DNA of 64,000 nucleotides, taken from Pratylenchus scribneri. Taxonomy: Eukaryota > Nematoda > Chromadorea > Rhabditida > Pratylenchidae. The notes under the pieces were generated by a model. The model was given only the letters and a program-made list of their open reading frames with translations. It did not search any database and was not told where the DNA came from. Below, piece after piece: positions 11,400 to 21,349 of the stretch (position 1 is its first letter; each line of letters begins with the position of its first letter). Both the position numbers and the translations under genes were made by a program. The stretch lies in assembly GCA_030063045.1 (NCBI GenBank), contig JAQSEB010000071.1, forward strand, positions 496,001 through 560,000, given 5' to 3'.

Positions 11400-14300
11400 T
11401 TTCAATTTTTTGTATATTTATTCCAATAGAATATACATAAATCCATCAGTATATTAAGAATATTCTAATCAAAATAAAAAAAATATAGTTAAATACAATT
11501 AAATTCTTATGAATTTTTCTCTTAAGCAAGTAGTTCAAAAAAATTAAAATTTCTTTATTTTTTTAAATTTTTTGAAATCTAGAAAACAAATTATACTAAT
11601 CATACATTTGATGTAGAATCTAAATAATCATATATTTTTGAATAAATAAATTGTATTCATAGGAAAGAAATAGAATACTCCCCTTAGGCTAAAAAAAGTC
11701 AATTTTTAAAATTTCAATTTTTTGTAAATATATTCCAATAGAATATACATAAATCCATCAGTATATTACGAATATTCTAATCAAAATAAAAAATATAGTT
11801 AAATACAATTAAATTCGTATGAATTTTTCTCTTAAGCAAGTAGTTCAAAAAAATTAAAATTTCTTTATTTTTTTAAATTTTTTGAAATCTAGAAAACAAA
11901 TTATACTAATCATACATTTGCTGTAGAATCTAAATAATTATATATTTTTTGAATAAATAAATTGTATTCATAGGAAAGAAATAGAATACTCCCCTTAGGC
12001 TAAAAAAAGTCAATTTTTAAAATTTCAATTTTTTGTAAATATATTCCAATAGAATATACATAAATCCATCAGTATATTACGAATATTCTAATCAAAATAA
12101 AAAATATAGTTAAATACAATTAAATTCTTATGAATTTTTCTCTTAAGCAAGTAGTTCAAAAAAATTAAAATTTCTTTATTTTTTTAAATTTTTTGAAATC
12201 TAGAAAACAAATTATACTAATCATACATTTGCTGTAGAATCTAAATAATTATATATTTTTTGAATAAATAAATTGTATTCATAGGAAAGAAATAGAATAC
12301 TCCCCTTAGGCTAAAAAAAGTCAATTTTTAAAATTTCAATTTTTTGTAAATATATTCCAATAGAATATACATAAATCCATCAGTATATTAGGAATATTCT
12401 AATCAAAATAAAAAATATAGTTAAATACAATTAAATTCTTATGAATTTTTCTCTTAAGCAAGTAGTTCAAAAAAATTACAATTTCTTTATTTTTTTAAAT
12501 TTTTTGAAATCTAGAAAACAAATTATACTAATCATACATTTGCTGTAGAATCTAAATAATTATATATTTTTTGAATAAATAAATTGTATTCATAGGAAAG
12601 AAATAGAATATTCCTATTAGGCAAAAAAAAGTCAATTTTTAAAATTTCAATTTTTTGTAAATTTATTCCAATAGAATATACATAAATCCATCAGTAGATT
12701 AGGAATATTCTAATCAAAATAAAAAATATAGTTAAATACAATTAAATTCTTTTGAATTTTTCTCTTAAGCAAGTAGTTCAAAAAAATTAAAATTTCTTTA
12801 TTTTTTTAAATTTTTTGAAATCTAGAAAACAAATTATACTAATCATACATTTGCTGTAGAATCTAAATAATTATATATTTTTTGAATAAATAAATTGTAT
12901 TCATAGGAAAGAAATAGAATACTCCCCTTAGGCTAAAAAAAGTCAATTTTTAAAATTTCAATTTTTTGTAAATATATTCCAATAGAATATACATAAATCC
13001 ATCAGTATATTACGAATATTCTAATCAAAATAAAAAATATAGTTAAATACAATTAAATTCTTTTGAATTTTTCTCTTAAGCAAGTAGTTCAAAAAAAATA
13101 AAATTTCTTTATTTTTTTAAATTTTTTGAAATCTAGAAAACAAATTATACTAATCATACATTTGCTGTAGAATCTAAATAATTATATATTTTTTGAATAA
13201 ATAAATTGTATTCATAGGAAAGAAATAGAATATTCCTATTAGGCAAAAAAAAGTCAATTTTTAAAATTTCAATTTTTTGTATATTTATTCCAATAGAATA
13301 AACATAAATCCATCAGTATATTAAGAATATTCTAATCAAAATAAAAAAAATATAGTTAAATACAATTAAATTCTTATGAATTTTTCTCTTAAGCAAGTAG
13401 TTCAAAAAAATTAAAATTTCTTTATTTTTTTAAATTTTTTGAAATCTAGAAAACAAATTATACTAATCATACATTTGATGTAGAATCTAAATAATCATAT
13501 ATTTTTGAATAAATAAATTGTATTCATAGGAAAGAAATAGAATACTCCCCTTAGGCTAAAAAAAGTCAATTTTTAAAATTTCAATTTTTTGTAAATATAT
13601 TCCAATAGAATATACATAAATCCATCAGTATATTAGGAATATTCTAATCAAAATAAAAAATATAGTTAAATACAATTAAATTCTTATGAATTTTTCTCTT
13701 AAGCAAGTAGTTCAAAAAAATTACAATTTCTTTATTTTTTTAAATTTTTTGAAATCTAGAAAACAAATTATACTAATCATACATTTGCTATAGAATCTAA
13801 ATAATTATATATTTTTTGAATAAATAAATTGTATTCATAGGAAAGAAATAGAATACTCCCCTTAGGCTAAAAAAAGTCAATTTTTAAAATTTCAATTTTT
13901 TGTAAATATATTCCAATAGAATATACATAAATCCATCAGTATATTACGAATATTCTAATCAAAATAAAAATATAGTTAAATACAATTAAATTCTTATGAA
14001 TTTTTTGAAATCTAGAAAACAAATTATACTAATCATACATTTGCTGTAGAATCTAAATAATTATATATTTTTTGAATAAATAAATTGTATTCATAGGAAA
14101 GAAATAGAATACTCCCCTTAGGCTAAAAAAGTCAATTTTTAAAATTTCAATTTTTTGTAAATACATTCCAATAGAATATACATAAATCCATCAGTATATT
14201 ACGAATATTCTAATCAAAATAAAAAATATGGTTAAATACAATTAAATTCTTATGAATTTTTCTCTTAAGCAAGTAGTTCAAAAAAATTAAAATTTCTTTA

Positions 14301-17018
14301 TTTTTTTAAATTTTTTGAAATCTAGGAAACAAATTATACTAATCATACATTTGCTGTAGAATCTAAATAATTATATATTTTTTGAATAAATAAATTGTAT
14401 TCATAGGAAAGAAATAGAATACTCCCCTTAGGCTAAAAAAAGTCAATTTTTAAAATTTCAATTTTTTGTAAATATATTCTAATAGAATATACATAAATAT
14501 ATCAGTATATTACGAATATTCTAATCAAAATAAAAAATATAGTTAAATACAATTAAATTCTTATGAATTTTTCTCTTAAGCAAGTAGTTCAAAAAAATTA
14601 AAATTTCTTTATTTTTTTAAATTTTTTGAAATCTAGAAAACAAATTATACTAATCATACATTTGCTGTAGAATCTAAATAATTATATATTTTTTGAATAA
14701 ATAAATTGTATTCATAGGAAAGAAATAGAATACTCCCCTTAGGCTAAAAAAGTCAATTTTTAAAATTTCAATTTTTTGTAAATACATTCCAATAGAATAT
14801 ACATAAATCCATCAGTATATTACGAATATTCTAATCAAAATAAAAAATATGGTTAAATACAATTAAATTCTTATGAATTTTTCTCTTAAGCAAGTAGTTC
14901 AAAAAAATTAAAATTTCTTTATTTTTTTAAATTTTTTGAAATCTAGGAAACAAATTATACTAATCATACATTTGCTGTAGAATCTAAATAATTATATATT
15001 TTTTGAATAAATAAATTGTATTCATAGGAAAGAAATAGAATACTCCCCTTAGGCTAAAAAAAGTCAATTTTTAAAATTTCAATTTTTTGTAAATATATTC
15101 CAATAGAATATACATAAATCCATCAGTATATTACGAATATTCTAATCAAAATAAAAAATATAGTTAAATACAATTAAATTCTTATGAATTTTTCTCTTAA
15201 GCAAGTAGTTCAAAAAAATTAAAATTTCTTTATTTTTTTAAATTTTTTGAAATCTAGAAAACAAATTATACTAATCATACATTTGCTGTAGAATCTAAAT
15301 AATTATATATTTTTTGAATAAATAAATTGTATTCATAGGAAAGAAATAGAATACTCCCCTTAGGCTAAAAAAAGTCAATTTTTAAAATTTCAATTTTTTG
15401 TAAATATATTCCAATAGAATATACATAAATCCATCAGTATATTACGAATATTCTAATCAAAATAAAAAATATAGTTAAATACAATTAAATTCTTTTGAAT
15501 TTTTCTCTTAAGCAAGTAGTTCAAAAAAAATAAAATTTCTTTATTTTTTTAAATTTTTTGAAATCTAGAAAACAAATTATACTAATCATACATTTGCTGT
15601 AGAATCTAAATAATTATATATTTTTTGAATAAATAAATTGTATTCATAGGAAAGAAATAGAATATTCCTATTAGGCAAAAAAAAGTCAATTTTTAAAATT
15701 TCAATTTTTTGTATATTTATTCCAATAGAATAAACATAAATCCATCAGTATATTAAGAATATTCTAATCAAAATAAAAAAAATATAGTTAAATACAATTA
15801 AATTCTTATGAATTTTTCTCTTAAGCAAGTAGTTCAAAAAAATTAAAATTTCTTTATTTTTTTAAATTTTTTGAAATCTAGAAAACAAATTATACTAATC
15901 ATACATTTGATGTAGAATCTAAATAATCATATATTTTTGAATAAATAAATTGTATTCATAGGAAAGAAATAGAATACTCCCCTTAGGCTAAAAAAAGTCA
16001 ATTTTTAAAATTTCAATTTTTTGTAAATATATTCCAATAGAATATACATAAATCCATCAGTATATTACGAATATTCTAATCAAAATAAAAAATATAGTTA
16101 AATACAATTAAATTCGTATGAATTTTTCTCTTAAGCAAGTAGTTCAAAAAAATTAAAATTTCTTTATTTTTTTAAATTTTTTGAAATCTAGAAAACAAAT
16201 TATACTAATCATACATTTGCTGTAGAATCTAAATAATTATATATTTTTTGAATAAATAAATTGTATTCATAGGAAAGAAATAGAATACTCCCCTTAGGCT
16301 AAAAAAAGTCAATTTTTAAAATTTCAATTTTTTGTAAATATATTCCAATAGAATATACATAAATCCATCAGTATATTACGAATATTCTAATCAAAATAAA
16401 AAATATAGTTAAATACAATTAAATTCTTATGAATTTTTCTCTTAAGCAAGTAGTTCAAAAAAATTAAAATTTCTTTATTTTTTTAAATTTTTTGAAATCT
16501 AGAAAACAAATTATACTAATCATACATTTGCTGTAGAATCTAAATAATTATATATTTTTTGAATAAATAAATTGTATTCATAGGAAAGAAATAGAATACT
16601 CCCCTTAGGCTAAAAAAAGTCAATTTTTAAAATTTCAATTTTTTGTAAATATATTCCAATAGAATATACATAAATCCATCAGTATATTAGGAATATTCTA
16701 ATCAAAATAAAAAATATAGTTAAATACAATTAAATTCTTATGAATTTTTCTCTTAAGCAAGTAGTTCAAAAAAATTACAATTTCTTTATTTTTTTAAATT
16801 TTTTGAAATCTAGAAAACAAATTATACTAATCATACATTTGCTGTAGAATCTAAATAATTATATATTTTTTGAATAAATAAATTGTATTCATAGGAAAGA
16901 AATAGAATATTCCTATTAGGCAAAAAAAAGTCAATTTTTAAAATTTCAATTTTTTGTAAATTTATTCCAATAGAATATACATAAATCCATCAGTAGATTA
17001 GGAATATTCTAATCAAAA
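11400..17018 (+). repeat. Duplicated blocks spaced about 4298 bp apart
   Basis: The block at about 11.4-12.7 kb resembles the block at about 15.7-17.0 kb. TGTATATTTATTCC at about 11410 and 15708, the rare AATTCGTATGAA at about 11814 and 16112, AAAATTACAATTTC at about 12472 and 16770, and GTAAATTTATTCC with CAGTAGATTAGG at about 12657 and 16955 all lie about 4298 bp apart in the same order. The intermediate monomer near 13270 shares the AATAAACAT variant with the 15.7-kb copy but not with the 11.4-kb copy, so the history is mosaic. Confidence 0.75.
13991..14012 (+). other. 54-bp deletion in a satellite monomer
   Basis: Here TTCTTATGAA is followed directly by TTTTTTGAAATCTAG. A standard monomer has about 54 more bases, including the CTTAAG palindrome and the AGTAGTTC stretch. 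The deletion ends share a T tract, which fits microhomology or slippage. It is the only monomer I see that lacks the CTTAAG segment. Confidence 0.88.
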
Positions 17019-17099
17019 TAAAAAATATAGTTAAATACAATTAAATTCTTATGAATTTTTCTCTTAAGCAAGTAGTTCAAAAAAATTAAAATTTCTTTA

Positions 17100-20000
17100 T
17101 TTTTTTAAATTTTTTGAAATCTAGAAAACAAATTATACTAATCATACATTTGCTGTAGAATCTAAATAATTATATATTTTTTGAATAAATAAATTGTATT
17201 CATAGGAAAGAAATAGAATATTCCTATTAGGCAAAAAAAAAGTCAATTTTTAAAATTTCAATTTTTTGTAAATTTATTCCAATAGAATATACATAAATCC
17301 ATCAGTAGATTAGGAATATTCTAATCAAAATAAAAAATATAGTTAAATACAATTAAATTCTTATGAATTTTTCTCTTAAGCAAGTAGTTCAAAAAAATTA
17401 AAATTTCTTTATTTTTTTAAATTTTTTGAAATCTAGAAAACAAATTATACTAATCATACAATTGCTGTAGAATCTAAATAATTATATATTTTTTGAATAA
17501 ATAAATTGTATTCATAGGAAAGAAATAGAATACTCCCCTTAGGCTAAAAAAAGTCAATTTTTAAAATTTCAATTTTTTGTAAATATATTCCAATAGAATA
17601 TACATAAATCCATCAGTATATTACGAATATTCTAATCAAAATAAAAAATATAGTTAAATACAATTAAATTCTTATGAATTTTTCTCTTAAGCAAGTAGTT
17701 CAAAAAAATTAAAATTTCTTTATTTTTTTAAATTTTTTGAAATCTTGAAAACAAATTATACTAATCATACATTTGCTGTAGAATCTAAATAATTATATAT
17801 TTTTTGAATAAATAAATTGTATTCATAGGAAAGAAATAGAATACTCCCCTTAGGCTAAAAAAAGTCAATTTTTAAAATTTCAATTTTTTGTAAATATATT
17901 CCAATAGAATATACATAAATCCATCAGTATATTAAGAATATTCTAATCAAAATAAAAAAAATATAGTTAAATACAATTAAATTCTTATGAATTTTTCTCT
18001 TAAGCAAGTAGTTCAAAAAAATTAAAATTTCTTTATTTTTTTAAATTTTTTGAAATCTAGAAAACAAATTATACTAATCATACATTTGCTGTAGAATCTA
18101 AATAATTATATATTTTTTGAATAAATAAATTGTATTCATAGGAAAGAAATAGAATACTCCCCTTAGGCTAAAAAAAGTCAATTTTTAAAATTTCAATTTT
18201 TTGTAAATATATTCCAATAGAATATACATAAATCCATCAGTATATTACGAATATTCTAATCAAAATAAAAAATATAGTTAAATACAATTAAATTCTTATG
18301 AATTTTTCTCTTAAGCAAGTAGTTCAAAAAAATTAAAATTTCTTTATTTTTTTAAATTTTTTGAAATCTAGAAAACAAATTATACTAATCATACATTTGC
18401 TGTAGAATCTAAATAATTATATATTTTTTGAATAAATAAATTGTATTCATAGGAAAGAAATAGAATATTCCTATTAGGCAAAAAAAAGTCAATTTTTAAA
18501 ATTTCAATTTTTTGTATATTTATTCCAATAGAATATACATAAATCCATCAGTAGATTAGGAATATTCTAATCAAAATAAAAAATATAGTTAAATACAATT
18601 AAATTCTTTTGAATTTTTCTCTTAAGCAAGTAGTTCAAAAAAATTAAAATTTCTTTATTTTTTTAAATTTTTTGAAATCTAGAAAACAAATTATACTAAT
18701 CATACATTTGCTGTAGAATCTAAATAATTATATATTTTTTGAATAAATAAATTGTATTCATAGGAAAGAAATAGAATATTCCTATTAGGCAAAAAAAAGT
18801 CAATTTTTAAAATTTCAATTTTTTGTATATTTATTCCAATAGAATATACATAAATCCATCAGTAGATTTGGAATATTCTAATCAAAATAAAAAATATAGT
18901 TAAATACAATTAAATTCTTTTGAATTTTTCTCTTAAGCAAGTAGTTCAAAAAAATTAAAATTTCTTTATTTTTTTAAATTTTTTGAAATCTAGAAAACAA
19001 ATTATACTAATCATACATTTGCTGTAGAATCTAAATAATTATATATTTTTTGAATAAATAAATTGTATTCATAGGAAAGAAATAGAATATTCCTATTAGG
19101 CAAAAAAAAGTCAATTTTTAAAATTTCAATTTTTTGTAAATATATTCCAATAGAATATACATAAATCCATCAGTATATTAAGAATATTCTAATCAAAATA
19201 AAAAAAATATAGTTAAATACAATTAAATTCTTATGAATTTTTCTCTTAAGCAAGTAGTTCAAAAAAATTAAAATTTCTTTATTTTTTTAAATTTTTTGAA
19301 ATCTAGAAAACAAATTATACTAATCATACATTTGCTGTAGAATCTAAATAATTATATATTTTTTGAATAAATAAATTGTATTCATAGGAAAGAAATAGAA
19401 TACTCCCCTTAGGCTAAAAAAAGTCAATTTTTAAAATTTCAATTTTTTGTAAATATATTCCAATAGAATATACATAAATCCATCAGTATATTACGAATAT
19501 TCTAATCAAAATAAAAAATATAGTTAAATACAATTAAATTCTTATGAATTTTTCTCTTAAGCAAGTAGTTCAAAAAAATTAAAATTTCTTTATTTTTTTA
19601 AATTTTTTGAAATCTAGAAAACAAATTATACTAATCATACATTTGCTGTAGAATCTAAATAATTATATATTTTTTGAATAAATAAATTGTATTCATAGGA
19701 AAGAAATAGAATATTCCTATTAGGCAAAAAAAAGTCAATTTTTAAAATTTCAATTTTTTGTATATTTATTCCAATAGAATATACATAAATCCATCAGTAG
19801 ATTAGGAATATTCTAATCAAAATAAAAAATATAGTTAAATACAATTAAATTCTTTTGAATTTTTCTCTTAAGCAAGTAGTTCAAAAAAATTAAAATTTCT
19901 TTATTTTTTTAAATTTTTTGAAATCTAGAAAACAAATTATACTAATCATACATTTGCTGTAGAATCTAAATAATTATATATTTTTTGAATAAATAAATTG

Positions 20001-20400
20001 TATTCATAGGAAAGAAATAGAATATTCCTATTAGGCAAAAAAAGTCAATTTTTAAAATTTCAATTTTTTGTATATTTATTCCAATAGAATATACATAAAT
20101 CCATCAGTAGATTTGGAATATTCTAATCAAAATAAAAAATATAGTTAAATACAATTAAATTCTTTTGAATTTTTCTCTTAAGCAAGTAGTTCAAAAAAAT
20201 TAAAATTTCTTTATTTTTTTAAATTTTTTGAAATCTAGAAAACAAATTATACTAATCATACATTTGCTGTAGAATCTAAATAATTATATATTTTTTGAAT
20301 AAATAAATTGTATTCATAGGAAAGAAATAGAATATTCCTATTAGGCAAAAAAAAGTCAATTTTTAAAATTTCAATTTTTTGTATATTTATTCCAATAGAA
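17100..20400 (+). repeat. Four-monomer higher-order repeat, period about 1245 bp
   Basis: The rare variant AGTAGATTTGG occurs at 18861 and again at 20106. The surrounding order of TTCCTATTAGGC-type and CCCCTTAGGC-type monomers also matches between the two copies. Limits are approximate because flanking monomers are very similar. Confidence 0.65.
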
Positions 20401-20663
20401 TATACATAAATCCATCAGTAGATTAGGAATATTCTAATCAAAATAAAAAATATAGTTAAATACAATTAAATTCTTATGAATTTTTCTCTTAAGCAAGTAG
20501 TTCAAAAAAATTAAAATTTCTTTATTTTTTTAAATTTTTTGAAATCTAGAAAACAAATTATACTAATCATACATTTGCTGTAGAATCTAAATAATTATAT
20601 ATTTTTTGAATAAATAAATTGTATTCATAGGAAAGAAATAGAATACTCCCCTTAGGCTAAAAA

Positions 20664-20667
20664 AAGT
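20664..20667. repeat. Target site duplication, left copy (AAGT)
   Basis: AAGT sits directly before the left LTR and is repeated directly after the right LTR at 24954-24957. The unoccupied satellite reads CTAAAAAAAGTCAATTTTT, so removing the element plus one copy restores the normal monomer. A 5-bp AAAGT duplication is possible if the LTR ended one base earlier, but the TG...CA ends favour 4 bp. Confidence 0.88.
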
Positions 20668-21112
20668 TGAGGGAAACACGAAACAATCTTAGACTCGTTG
20701 TTTGACTCTGTTGTTTCCCTCTTTGGTTTAAAATCAAATTCAAGGCCAATGAAATACAAATAAATTCTTTATTATCTGTAAAACCTCAAACTTGGGTAAT
20801 TAAACCATTCAAAAGAATGAAATGAGTAAAAATGACAACTAAAATGAAATGGCAATTTAATGCTAAAAGGCAAAACGAGCCGAATATGGCTCGAAGAAAA
20901 TGAATGAAATGAACAAACTAAAATGTCGAGACAAATATTGGCGGAATGAAATGAATGGATGGACAAATCCGATGTGAAATTGCTAAAGGGAAAATTGTAA
21001 TAAAGGAAATTATTATGGAAGACGATCACTAAAATGGGGGAAATGAAATGGGGAAAATTGTGTGAGAAAATGTGATTGTAATCTTTCCAATTTGTGGACT
21101 CTGTTCACAACA
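20668..21112 (-). repeat. 3' LTR (445 bp)
   Basis: The + strand starts TGAGGGAAACACG and ends GTTCACAACA, so the element's own strand starts TGTTGTGAACAGAG. It matches the other LTR at 24508-24953 with 7 substitutions and one 1-bp gap, all between 20686 and 20815. The remaining 297 bp are identical. It contains the polyadenylation signal at 20768-20773. An 85-codon open frame inside it is not considered a gene. I saw no convincing TATA box. Confidence 0.93.
20768..20773 (-). promoter_or_regulatory. AATAAA polyadenylation signal in 3' LTR
   Basis: The minus strand reads AATAAAG here, about 340 nt into the 445-nt LTR in element orientation. That position suits the end of U3 or the R region, so it is the likely signal for ending the genomic transcript. 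The other LTR has the same signal at 24608-24613. Confidence 0.65.
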
Positions 21113-21118
21113 CTCCCC
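21113..21118 (-). promoter_or_regulatory. Short polypurine tract
   Basis: In element orientation the sequence GGGGAG, preceded by a T run, lies directly against the start of the 3' LTR (TGTTGTG). This is the expected place for the plus-strand primer. It is short, only six purines, so it may be a weak or partial tract. Confidence 0.65.
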
Positions 21119-21349
21119 AAAAACGATTTGTTGGCCCTCTTCATCAATCCATTGAATCAACCATGAATATTGGTGCCTGGGGCCCCTGGTTGTTCCAGTG
21201 CCTTCGTTCGTCCATTCTGCCACCCAGTTGACGCCAAGGTCGCTGCAATGCACGAGGCCGCCTATCCGCCGGTTGCCTATATTCAATTCCCACTTCAATT
21301 CTTCCATGGGAGCCAAGGATGCCTTCTTGGTCCAAATTAATATTTGGAT
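21113..21349 (-). pseudogene. Possible out-of-frame remnant of a lost 3' coding region
   Basis: The frame shifted by +1 relative to the Gag ORF is open from just after a TAA at 21350-21352 through the internal region and into the LTR. Its translation looks more protein-like than the Gag frame over the same DNA. It contains segments such as ELKWELNIGNRRIGGL and SWLIQWIDEEGQ, with balanced hydrophobic and charged residues. The Gag frame here is rich in Arg, Pro and Gln, as expected for a wrong-frame reading. I infer that an internal deletion joined gag to the 3' end of pol (or another 3' ORF) out of frame. I do not recognise the domain. Confidence 0.3.

Larger units (their letters stand above)
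9925..20667 (+). repeat. Satellite block 3, forward orientation
   Basis: About 34.5 forward monomers lie between the second inversion junction and the retrotransposon. Two subfamilies alternate. The major one reads ACTCCCCTTAGGCTAA. The other reads ATTCCTATTAGGCAAA and is frequent here (for example near 10383, 11364, 12609, 13231, 15662, 16904, 17217, 18466, 18776, 19086, 19711, 20031, 20331). The last monomer is interrupted by the retrotransposon just after AAGT at 20664-20667. No gene is seen. Confidence 0.97.

Noticed and set aside
20772..21029. 85-codon minus-strand ORF, also present at 24649-24870
   Set aside because: It lies wholly inside each LTR, is AT-driven, Phe/Ser/His-rich and has no domain. 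The open frame simply follows LTR sequence shared by both copies.
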